Below the pieces are notes generated by a model. That model was not told where the DNA came from and did not search any database. It was given only the letters and a program-made list of their open reading frames with translations. The translations under genes were made by a program, and so were the position numbers. Shown piece after piece: positions 34,214 to 41,928 of a DNA stretch of 64,000 nt. Every line of letters starts with the position of its first letter. The stretch's first letter is position 1. Origin of the DNA: a bacterium (GTDB lineage: Bacteria; Myxococcota; UBA727; JAUIJE01); contig JAUIJE010000003.1 in NCBI GenBank assembly GCA_030431455.1, positions 134,360 to 198,359 of the forward strand, in the 5' to 3' direction.

Positions 34214-35039
34214 GGCCCCCGAGGTCGAGACCGTGCGCCTCACCCTCGACCCCCTCATCCGGGGCAAGGCGCTCGGCACCCCGTGGTGGTCTTTTTTGCC
34301 CCTGCGCAACCGGGTGCCCGACGAGGCCTCGTTTCGGTTCCTGGTGGGGCGGCCCATCCGGGGCACGTCGCGCCACGGCAAGGTCTTATTTGTGCATAGC
34401 GAGACGGGGGGCCTGGTGGTTCGGCTCGGCATGTCCGGTCGCTGCTTGGTCCAGGCCCAGGACGCCCCCCTCGCCCCCCACACCCACTTGCGCTGGCCCC
34501 TCGCCCCCGGCGAGACCGAGCTGCGCTACGTGGACCCCCGCCGCTTCGGGGACGTGCGCCCCTTCGTCGACGAGGAGGACCGGGCCACGGTGATCGCCCC
34601 CCTCGGCCCCGACCCCACCACCCTCGACCAACCCGCCGTCGCCCAGGCGGTGAGCTTGGCCCTGCGCCGCACGCGCCGGTCCTTGAAGGCCGCGCTCCTC
34701 GACCAGGCCCTCATCGCCGGCCTCGGCAACATCTATGTCTGCGAGGCCCTGTTCATCGCGCGGCTCTCCCCTTTTCGCGCCGCCAAGGGCCTCACCGCGC
34801 CGGAGGCCACACGCCTGCTCGCGGCTTGCCACCAGGTCATCCAAGACGGGATCGCCCGCCGGGGCACCACCCTCAACGACTACGTCGATGCCGAGGGCCG
34901 ACAAGGCGACAACCAGCATCATTTGTTCGTGTTTGCCCGCGAAGGCGATCCCTGTCACACCTGCGGTACCGCGGTGCGGCGGAAGACCCAAGCCAACCGC
35001 AGCACGTACTACTGCGCCCGCTGCCAACGCGCGCGCTAG
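34206..35039 (+). CDS. mutM: Formamidopyrimidine-DNA glycosylase family protein (MutM/Fpg)
   Basis: A 277-aa base-excision repair glycosylase/AP lyase. The N terminus [10 protein letters not shown] keeps catalytic Pro2 and Glu3 (PEAPEVE instead of the usual PELPEVE). The central AGLGNIYVCEALF helix-two-turn-helix motif and the C-terminal zinc finger (PCHTCGTAVRR...YYCARCQ, four Cys) are intact. Start is GTG 34206, overlapping rsmA. Could be Nei-like rather than MutM; PEAPEVE and the zinc-finger sequence fit Fpg somewhat better. Part of an ompA-rsmA-mutM transcription unit. Confidence 0.9.
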   Translation: MPEAPEVETVRLTLDPLIRGKALGTPWWSFLPLRNRVPDEASFRFLVGRPIRGTSRHGKVLFVHSETGGLVVRLGMSGRCLVQAQDAPLAPHTHLRWPLAPGETELRYVDPRRFGDVRPFVDEEDRATVIAPLGPDPTTLDQPAVAQAVSLALRRTRRSLKAALLDQALIAGLGNIYVCEALFIARLSPFRAAKGLTAPEATRLLAACHQVIQDGIARRGTTLNDYVDAEGRQGDNQHHLFVFAREGDPCHTCGTAVRRKTQANRSTYYCARCQRAR

Positions 35040-35140
35040 CCACGGCGTGGTCGACCGACCGGTGGGGCCCGCGTCACAGCGAGGGCGGTTGCCTCCGTCC
35101 ACGGTTGCCCTACCGTGTCCGGCTCAGCATTGGAGTGTTC

Positions 35141-36901
35141 ATGAACAACCGTATCCTGTTGATTTCACTGTGTTTTATGCTCCCTTTGGCCGGTTGTCCG
35201 GGCGAGACCGGCGATCCGGTGGGCGGCGCCGACGCCGGCCCCGAAGACGCGGACATCGGGACCCCGGCGTTTTTGTGCGAGGTGCAGTCGCGCGGGGTGT
35301 TCAACATGACCGGGCTGGTGCTCGGCGCGCTCGTGGCCGCGTTCTCCGATCAATGCCAAGACCACTACGACCCCGATGAGCTGGCCGCGATCGAAGAAAG
35401 CACCATCTGGATCGGCGACAACCCCGACTTTGTCGCCCAGCTGCGCGAGGCCTGCCAAGACCCCGACGCCGACCACGGCATCAACCAAGAACTCATCGAC
35501 CGCGGCAACCTCCGCTTCGACACCGCCAAGATCGAAGACTGCCGCGACGCCGGCCGCCAATACCGGGAGGCGGTCGACCTCGCCGAGCTCGCCGGCTTTT
35601 CCGAGATCGACATGGACGCCCTCAGCGAAGAACTCGAAGCGCAGAGCGGCGCGTGCCTCGACGCGGTCACCGGCGTGCTCGAACAAGGCGAGGAATGCAT
35701 CGCCGACCTCGAGTGCGGCGGCGACCTCACCCTCCGGTGCGAACTCGACCTCACCGACCTGACCACCCGCTGCTTGTCCCCCGCCGCGCTCGGCGAAGGC
35801 TGCTACGGCGGCGCCACCCCCCGCACCTGCGACCCCGACCTCACCTGCCACGAGGGCACCTGCCAGGCCTACAGCCAAGAAGGCGACCCCTGCGGGTACA
35901 CCCTGCCCGACTGCGCCGCCGATCTGTTCTGCCAAGAGATCGAGGGTGAACCCAACGGCGCCTGCCGCCCTCCCCTCGCCGCGGGCGAGGACTGCAGCAA
36001 CAACGAGGTGTGCGGCGAAGGCCTGTACTGCCACGAGGTCTACAGCGAAACCCTCGGGCACGACGTGGGCACCTGTGTGGCCCCCAGCCCCGCCGGCGAC
36101 AGCTGCGCGGACGGCGAAGAGTGCGAAGAGGAGCTGTTCTGCTCATCGTCCAGCGAGGTCTGCACCGCGCCGCTCGCCAATGAGGCCGCGTGCGATCCAG
36201 GCGCATTGTGCGAAGACCCCTGCTTCACCTGCCGCCCCGCCCTCCCCGGCGGCGACGCCTCCGCCTGCCTCGCCTTCGGGGTGGTGGGCGACGGCTGCAC
36301 CTCGACGGGCCACTGCGCGCCGGGTCACTTCTGCGACGCCACCGGGACCTGCGCCGAGCTCGGCGACGCCGGCGACAACTGCCTCAACGACGGCCAGTGC
36401 AAGGCCGGCTTGGTCTGCGACCTCGAAGGCGCGCCCCCGGTGTGCGTCGAGGACGATGGCGAAGAAGAACCCGCCGGTCCCTGCGGCGAAGACCTCTGCC
36501 CCGAAGGCGCCGCGTGTACCTTCGACAGCGACTGTGTCGAGGGTCTACTGTGCGCCGACCCCGACGACGAGGACGACGTCGACGAGGAGGTGTGCTTGGT
36601 CCCGCCCGCCGAAGGCGCGCCCTGCCACCTCGGCTACCGGTGCGGCGACGAACACTGGTGCGACGACACCGGCGACGACGCGGTGTGCCTGCCCCGCCGG
36701 GCGGTGGGCGAGCCCTGTCCCTCCGACGACGCCTGCGCCACCCAGTCCTGCTACCGGGCGGACCTGGACGCCGACGGGCAATGCGCCCCGGTGGCGGCTT
36801 CGGGGTGCACCCACGGGAAGGACTTTTTCCCCACCCTGCTGTTTTTGAGCGTGCTGCTCGGCGGGGTGCGCGTGCGCCGGCGCTTGCGGCGCGCCCGCTG
36901 A
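35141..36901 (+). CDS. Cys-rich surface lipoprotein with MYXO-CTERM-like tail
   Basis: A 586-aa lipoprotein (MLPLAGC lipobox). After an acidic helical domain (residues 45-190) come about 350 residues of Cys-rich, short repeats (C-x5-6-C-x5-8-C, for example GSCADGEECEEELFCSSSSE-like units) similar to dickkopf/EB-type repeats of myxobacterial proteins. The C terminus reads SGCTHGKDFF, then a hydrophobic stretch TLLFLSVLLGGV and a basic RVRRRLRRAR. This Cys, helix, Arg layout resembles MYXO-CTERM sorting signals. The combination of an N-terminal lipobox and a C-terminal sorting-type tail is unusual. A terminator follows. Confidence 0.85.
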   Translation: MNNRILLISLCFMLPLAGCPGETGDPVGGADAGPEDADIGTPAFLCEVQSRGVFNMTGLVLGALVAAFSDQCQDHYDPDELAAIEESTIWIGDNPDFVAQLREACQDPDADHGINQELIDRGNLRFDTAKIEDCRDAGRQYREAVDLAELAGFSEIDMDALSEELEAQSGACLDAVTGVLEQGEECIADLECGGDLTLRCELDLTDLTTRCLSPAALGEGCYGGATPRTCDPDLTCHEGTCQAYSQEGDPCGYTLPDCAADLFCQEIEGEPNGACRPPLAAGEDCSNNEVCGEGLYCHEVYSETLGHDVGTCVAPSPAGDSCADGEECEEELFCSSSSEVCTAPLANEAACDPGALCEDPCFTCRPALPGGDASACLAFGVVGDGCTSTGHCAPGHFCDATGTCAELGDAGDNCLNDGQCKAGLVCDLEGAPPVCVEDDGEEEPAGPCGEDLCPEGAACTFDSDCVEGLLCADPDDEDDVDEEVCLVPPAEGAPCHLGYRCGDEHWCDDTGDDAVCLPRRAVGEPCPSDDACATQSCYRADLDADGQCAPVAASGCTHGKDFFPTLLFLSVLLGGVRVRRRLRRAR

Positions 36902-36922
36902 GCCGCAGGGCACCCACGATGA

Positions 36923-36952
36923 AGGCCGGCCTCGACGGGGCCGGCCTTTTTT
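36923..36952 (+). terminator. Rho-independent terminator
   Basis: AGGCCGGCC (36923-36931) pairs with GGCCGGCCT (36939-36947), followed by six T. It ends the Cys-rich lipoprotein transcript; the next gene starts 29 bases later. Confidence 0.9.
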
Positions 36953-36980
36953 GCCGCCCCGCGCCCGGCTACCGTGGGGC

Positions 36981-37916
36981 ATGACCGACGCTGTGGCCAC
37001 CTGTTCGCTGCCTTTGCCACGGGGCCACCGGTTTGTCGGCACGCTGTTCCCGCTGGCCCAGGGACGGTTCGACCCCACCTGTTCGCTGCGGCGGGAGCGT
37101 CTGGTCCGCGCCGCCCACACCCCCGACGGTCCTGTGACATTGGTGGTCGAGGTCCGCGACGGCACCGCCCACGCCACCGCCCATGGCCCGGGCGCGCAGT
37201 GGCAGATCGAGCGCGTGCCCGACCTGCTGGGATTGTTCGACGAGGGCGCGGTCATCCCCGCCGGCCTGCACCCGGTGGTCGACGAGGCGGTCAAGGCCCA
37301 GCCCTGGCCGCGCTTCATCAAGACCCACGACGTGCTCGGCGCGCTCATCCCCATCATCCTCGGCCAGAAGGTCACCGGCCACGAACAGGTGCGTTCCTTC
37401 TCGCGGCTGGCCCGGCTGGTGCCCCAAACCGCCCCAGGCCCGTTCGCGGATCTGTTGCTGCCCCCCGCGCCCGAGACCGTGGCCGGGGCATCCCTCGACG
37501 AGCTCCAGGGCTGCGGCATTCTGCGTCCCCAGGCGCGGACGTTGAAGGAGGTCTGCCGCCACCGCAAGAAGTTGACCCGCCTCGGCCAGGAGGATGAAGA
37601 GACATTGCGCACGCTGCTGCCCAAGATCGCGGGCATCGGCCCCTGGACGGTGTCGTGCCTTTTCTCCCAGACCCGGGGCGACGCCGACGCGGTGGTGGTC
37701 GGCGACTTCCACTTGCCCCACGCGGTGGTGCACGCCCTGACCGGCCGGGCCCGCGGCAGCGACGAAGAGATGCTCGCCCTCCTCGAGCCGTTCCGCGGGC
37801 AGCGGGCGCGGGTGGTGCGCTTGTTGTTGCGGCACAAGGGGCCCGAGCCCAGCTTCGGCCCCCGGGCCCCGCTGCGGGAAAACCCCGTGCCCTTCGCCCC
37901 CCGCGGCCGACGCTGA
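36981..37916 (+). CDS. DNA-3-methyladenine glycosylase (AlkA-like, HhH-GPD)
   Basis: A 311-aa base-excision repair glycosylase for alkylated bases. The C-terminal half carries the HhH-GPD core: IIPLGQKVT-like region (IPIILGQKVTGHEQVRSFSR), the hairpin LPKIAGIGPWTVSCL and the following Asp in VVVGDFHLPHAV. The N-terminal half matches the AlkA N-terminal domain only loosely. No iron-sulphur Cys cluster is present, which separates it from Nth/MutY. ATG 36981 is the start with best context. Confidence 0.87.
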   Translation: MTDAVATCSLPLPRGHRFVGTLFPLAQGRFDPTCSLRRERLVRAAHTPDGPVTLVVEVRDGTAHATAHGPGAQWQIERVPDLLGLFDEGAVIPAGLHPVVDEAVKAQPWPRFIKTHDVLGALIPIILGQKVTGHEQVRSFSRLARLVPQTAPGPFADLLLPPAPETVAGASLDELQGCGILRPQARTLKEVCRHRKKLTRLGQEDEETLRTLLPKIAGIGPWTVSCLFSQTRGDADAVVVGDFHLPHAVVHALTGRARGSDEEMLALLEPFRGQRARVVRLLLRHKGPEPSFGPRAPLRENPVPFAPRGRR

Positions 37917-38033
37917 CCGCCCCACCCTGGCGCACCCGATCCGATCTGGTGCACCCCAAGCCCGGGCCGGGGCCTGGCCGCGCGGCCCTCGACGTGGAAC
38001 GCCCCGTGCACTGTCTGTCCCCGGAGGACAGCT

Positions 38034-39266
38034 ATGCACAAAAATCAAGACACCTATGCCCAAGCCACCCCCGTCGCGTCCGGGACCGCCCCCTCGCGCG
38101 AGGAGGCCGGCTGGCGCCGGGGCCGCCCGGTGGAGGACCCGGACAAGACCAAGCGGTGGGGCTTCATCTCGGCCAAGCCGAGCGAGTACTTGATCCACAT
38201 GCGCCGGGGGGAGGTGCTGGCCGGCTCATCGGGCCAGGGCGCGACCTGCTTCAAGCGCCCCCGGGACGCGGTGGCGGTGGTGCCCACCTCCTTGCAGCGG
38301 CTGACGTTCACCGCCGACCAAGTCACATTGGAGAAGGTCGGCGTGCTCGTGCGCGGGTTGGCGGTGTTCCGCATCGCGGACCCGGTGCTCGCGTTCCGGG
38401 TGCTCAACTTCTCCTACCCCGAGCGGGCCCAAGAGAAGCTGCGCCAAACCCTGGGCGAGATGTTCGTGGGGGCCACCCGCCGGCTGGTGGCCAACCTCTC
38501 GGTCGACGACTGCCTGCAAAAGCGCAAGGCCGCCCTCGCCGACGAGCTGTTGCAAGAGATCGCCCCGGTGGTCGGTGGGCACGGCCGGTTCGACGACACC
38601 ACCGACGCGGGCTGGGGCGTGGTCCTCGACACGATTGAGATCCAAGAGGTGCGGGTCCAGTCCGCCCAGCTGTTCGACGACATGCAGGCGCCGTATCGGG
38701 CCGAGCTCGAACGCAACGCGTCCTTGGCCCGGGCCGCCCGGGACAAAGAGACCCGGCTCAAGGCCGCCCGGGACCAAGAGGAGGTGGCCACCGCCGAGCT
38801 GTTGCGGGACCGCAACACCGCCCGGGCCCGGGCCGAGGCCGAGACCGAAGAGCGCACCCGCTGGCTCGAGGCCGCGGCCGAACGCGAACGCGAACGCGCC
38901 GCCCAGGCCGAGGAGCAGCAGCGCGCGGCCGAGGACAAGATCGCGCTGCAGGCCAAGCTCGACGAGGCCGCGCACACAAAGGCATTGCGCGACCTCGCCC
39001 GGCGCGAGCAGGAGGCCCGGGTGGACCTCATCGCCGCCGCGGGCCGGGCCCAGCTCACGGTGGCGGAAAAGCTCCCCGAGCTCGCGGCCGCGGTGGGCCA
39101 ACGCTTCGGCGACATCAAGCTCACCCAGATCGGGACTGGGGCCACCGGCTTGCCGGTGACCCCCATGGTGGAGGCGGTGGGGGCGGTGTTGTCCTTGGCC
39201 CAAGACACCCTGGACCGGCTGCGGCCCGACGCGCCCGACGACGAGGCTCAGCCCACCGAGGTGTAG
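38034..39266 (+). CDS. SPFH/band-7-like protein with coiled coil
   Basis: A 410-aa protein. Residues about 45-215 resemble an SPFH domain (SEYLIHMRRGEVLAGSSGQG; VPTSLQRLTFTADQVTLEKV; LGEMFVGATRRLVANLSVDD). Residues about 215-335 are a long charged coiled coil (ERNASLARAARDKETRLKAA and continuing Ala/Glu/Arg heptads). A flotillin-like C-terminal domain ends the protein. It has no N-terminal transmembrane helix, so membrane association would need partners or lipidation. GGAGGA precedes ATG 38034. The 3' end overlaps the convergent lipoprotein gene by 19 bases. Confidence 0.85.
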   Translation: MHKNQDTYAQATPVASGTAPSREEAGWRRGRPVEDPDKTKRWGFISAKPSEYLIHMRRGEVLAGSSGQGATCFKRPRDAVAVVPTSLQRLTFTADQVTLEKVGVLVRGLAVFRIADPVLAFRVLNFSYPERAQEKLRQTLGEMFVGATRRLVANLSVDDCLQKRKAALADELLQEIAPVVGGHGRFDDTTDAGWGVVLDTIEIQEVRVQSAQLFDDMQAPYRAELERNASLARAARDKETRLKAARDQEEVATAELLRDRNTARARAEAETEERTRWLEAAAERERERAAQAEEQQRAAEDKIALQAKLDEAAHTKALRDLARREQEARVDLIAAAGRAQLTVAEKLPELAAAVGQRFGDIKLTQIGTGATGLPVTPMVEAVGAVLSLAQDTLDRLRPDAPDDEAQPTEV

Positions 39267-40816
39267 CGCGCGGTGCGCACGCTGATGCCAAACCCCTGGG
39301 TGGCGATCACCGTCTCCTCATCGACGTGCGCCACCTGGCCTTTTTGGTTGTACCCAATGCTCATCACCTGAAGCAGGAGCCGGGCCCGGTCGGCATAGCC
39401 TTCGCCCAGCAGATGCCGGGGCACGTCGGGGGCCACCTCTTCGATCCCGGTGCGCTCGCGCACCACGTGCTGCAGCCGTCCCTGGTCGTCGTACACCAAC
39501 ATCATGCGCTCCTGGGTCTGGTTGGCGCTCTCCCGTCCCGAGTCCGCCGCCTTCACCATCACGTTCACGCGCACCACTTTGCCCTTTTCCCGCACCACCT
39601 GGGGGGCCATGACCTGAAAGTCCGAATACCCCACCGGGTCCTCGAGCCGGGCCTTGCCCAATGTCTTTGCCTTTGCCTCGAAGAAGGTCACGTCGGCGAG
39701 CTGGACCAGGGCCGCGGGGCTCACCCGGCCCGCGGCTTTGGCGTTGCCCGACGTGGTGAGTTTCTCCTCCTCCCCGTCGTAGTCCTTGGCGTACCGCAAC
39801 CACTCCGCGATGGTGGCCCAATCACTCTGCAGGATGTAGAGCCCGTCGGGGGTGGCGGGGGGCGCGGCCGCGAACGACGGGGTCGAGGCCACCCCCAGGT
39901 CGGCCATCCACGGCCCCTCAAACAACGCGCGGCTGTCCGCGGACAGGGCCTGCACGAACTCCGCGGGGTTGATCTTGCACGTCTTGTCGCGGCTCTTGCA
40001 CGGCCCCGCCCACTCCTTCTGGGTCAGCTTCTCCCGCTCGGTTTTGAAGTGGGTGCCCGCGTAGGGATAGGTCTTGGGCAACTTCTTGAACGCCAGCGCT
40101 TCGTCGCGCCGGCCCTTGATCCAATGCAGCACGCGCTTTTGTTTGCCCTTTTCCATCTTCTCTTCGTACTTGGCCGCGGTCTTCACCTCGGTCTGCACGT
40201 CGGAGATGCAGGTGTCCTGGTATTTGCGGCCGGCCTTGACCGCGAGCACGGTGAGCCGGATGCGGTCGAGGCCGCGCTCGGGGGGCAACGTGAACGACAC
40301 CGTCTGGCGGCCCCACCGGGGGGACAGGGCCTTGTCTTCCTGGGCGACCTGAATGCCCTGGTGGTACGCGGTGATGCGCACCTTGGTGGGCGTGCTGTTG
40401 GCCGCGTGCAGTGACTTTGATTTCTGGTAGCCACTCTTGATGTTGAGCCGCACCGCGTCCACCTGATGCAGCGGGGTGAGGTCCCACTCGATCCACTCCC
40501 CCGTGCCCTGGCCGTTGGCCCCCTCGACCCACGCGGTCTGGGGGTTGTCGTCGAGGATGTAGTTGGGGTGGTAGTTCTCGGAGAACTTGTTCCAGTTGTT
40601 CTTCAAAAACGAGCTCGCCCGGGCCTCGTCGGAGTACAGCCGCACCCAACGCGACGCGCTGGGGGCTTGGGCCACCGCGGCCGGGGCTTGTTCGCTCTCC
40701 TCCGGGGGGGCCGCGGCCGCGGTCTTGGCGGTGGCGGCCGCGCCCGGGGTCGAGCCGCTCTCGGTACAAGCCAAAAACAGGTTCAACGCAACCAGCAATG
40801 TCACGGGATGGCGCAT
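39248..40816 (-). CDS. Lipoprotein with NADase-type glycan-binding/discoidin-like domain
   Basis: A 522-aa lipoprotein (LNLFLAC, Cys17). Residues about 55-215 match the discoidin-like NADase-type glycan-binding domain: YHPNYILDDNPQTAWVEGA, GQGTGEWIEWDL, then VDAVRLNIKSGYQK. The C-terminal ~280 residues form an unassigned domain (FKKLPKTYPYAGTHF, ADVTFFEAKAKTLG). Downstream partner of the pentaheme cytochrome gene, overlapping it by 16 bases, so an exported pair is likely. The sugar ligand and the role of the C-terminal domain are unknown. Confidence 0.83.
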   Translation of the reverse strand: MRHPVTLLVALNLFLACTESGSTPGAAATAKTAAAAPPEESEQAPAAVAQAPSASRWVRLYSDEARASSFLKNNWNKFSENYHPNYILDDNPQTAWVEGANGQGTGEWIEWDLTPLHQVDAVRLNIKSGYQKSKSLHAANSTPTKVRITAYHQGIQVAQEDKALSPRWGRQTVSFTLPPERGLDRIRLTVLAVKAGRKYQDTCISDVQTEVKTAAKYEEKMEKGKQKRVLHWIKGRRDEALAFKKLPKTYPYAGTHFKTEREKLTQKEWAGPCKSRDKTCKINPAEFVQALSADSRALFEGPWMADLGVASTPSFAAAPPATPDGLYILQSDWATIAEWLRYAKDYDGEEEKLTTSGNAKAAGRVSPAALVQLADVTFFEAKAKTLGKARLEDPVGYSDFQVMAPQVVREKGKVVRVNVMVKAADSGRESANQTQERMMLVYDDQGRLQHVVRERTGIEEVAPDVPRHLLGEGYADRARLLLQVMSIGYNQKGQVAHVDEETVIATQGFGISVRTARYTSVG

Positions 40817-41814
40817 GGGACGTCCTCCTCCAGGTCGGCCGCGAACAACACGCGGCGGGTCTCGGTGTCGCGCAACTGCGGGGTCATCGCGTTGCGCGGA
40901 TGGGTGAACCAGTACACGACCTCCACCCGCGCGGCGTCGGCGGGGAGGTCCAAGGACCGGCGCTCGGCCGGGCGAAGGGTGCTGTCGGCGTCCCGCACCT
41001 TGCGCATGCCCCCGCCGGCCTCGTCGGGGACAAAGCGGAAGGTGCGCACCAGGCTCTGCACCACCCGGCGCCGGCCCGCGGCGGTCACCGCCACGACGTC
41101 GAGCCGCCGGGTCATGTCCCCGGTGGGCACCGCGTGGCCGGCTTGATTTTGCAGGGTCAGGCGGCAGCCGGCGGCCGACGGTGACAATGAATAGGCAATC
41201 GCCTGATCCAACGTGGGCCGGTGGTGGGCGCCCCAGAAGCGGTGTCCGCCCTCGGCCATGTGGCAATCCCGGCAGGACTTTTGGCCCCCCCGGTCGCGGT
41301 AGGCGCGCCACTCGGTGACTGTGCTCTGGATCGGCGCGTCGTCGGACAAGCTCCCGTCCGCCCGCCGGAAGGCGAACTCATGGCACTGCGCACAAAACCC
41401 CGGTTCCGCGAGCGCCGGGGCCAGCTCACTTTTGTGCGCGGCCTCGCCGAGGGCGGACATCGGCCGGGCGGTGCGCACCTTGCCGTCCCGGACATGGCAG
41501 ACCGCGCAGTTGACCCCCTCGTCGCGGCGGCCTTGTGCGCGGAGCGGCGCGTGGCAGTTGACGCAGCGGGGGTCGGGCTCCTTTTCCAGGGCGGACACGA
41601 ACAGGGCGTTGGTGGCCGCGGCCGCGTGGCGTGATCCAGCCCACGCCCGGTACACGTCCTGGTGGCAGGTCCGGCAGCTCGCGGCCCCCGCCGCCGCGCC
41701 CCCCGCGGCGGGGTCGAGGGGTCGTAAACCGGACGAAAACCCCCATGAAATCAAAGGGTTGGCGCCCATCAAGAGCAGCCCGCCCAGCATGACCACAAAC
41801 CCCCAGCGCCCCAT
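40801..41814 (-). CDS. Membrane-anchored pentaheme c-type cytochrome
   Basis: A 337-aa exported protein with five CXXCH haem c sites: CRTCH (47), CVNCH (84), CAVCH (103), CAQCH (141) and CRDCH (181). One N-terminal hydrophobic segment (VVMLGGLLLMGANPLISW) acts as signal/anchor. The C-terminal ~130 residues lack haem sites and look beta-rich (LTLQNQAGHAVPTGDMTRRL). The haem spacing resembles the cytochrome c554/multihaem nitrite-reductase family, with distal ligands such as H63. It probably moves electrons in the periplasm; partner unknown. ATG 41814. Followed by the glycan-binding lipoprotein gene. Confidence 0.92.
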   Translation of the reverse strand: MGRWGFVVMLGGLLLMGANPLISWGFSSGLRPLDPAAGGAAAGAASCRTCHQDVYRAWAGSRHAAAATNALFVSALEKEPDPRCVNCHAPLRAQGRRDEGVNCAVCHVRDGKVRTARPMSALGEAAHKSELAPALAEPGFCAQCHEFAFRRADGSLSDDAPIQSTVTEWRAYRDRGGQKSCRDCHMAEGGHRFWGAHHRPTLDQAIAYSLSPSAAGCRLTLQNQAGHAVPTGDMTRRLDVVAVTAAGRRRVVQSLVRTFRFVPDEAGGGMRKVRDADSTLRPAERRSLDLPADAARVEVVYWFTHPRNAMTPQLRDTETRRVLFAADLEEDVPCAIP

Positions 41815-41859
41815 GCGAGCGGGGATAGAGCCCCCCCGCCCCGCCCGCAACCGAGGGGG

Positions 41860-41888
41860 TTGACAGGTCGGGTCTTGTCCCACATTTA
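41860..41888 (+). promoter_or_regulatory. Candidate promoter
   Basis: TTGACA (41860-41865), 17-base spacer, CATTTA (41883-41888), about 40 bases before the next start. Located in the divergent region between cytochrome and lipoprotein genes. Confidence 0.5.
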
Positions 41889-41928
41889 ACCGAACGATTG
41901 ATTCATTCTGTCCAGGGGAGGACTTCTG

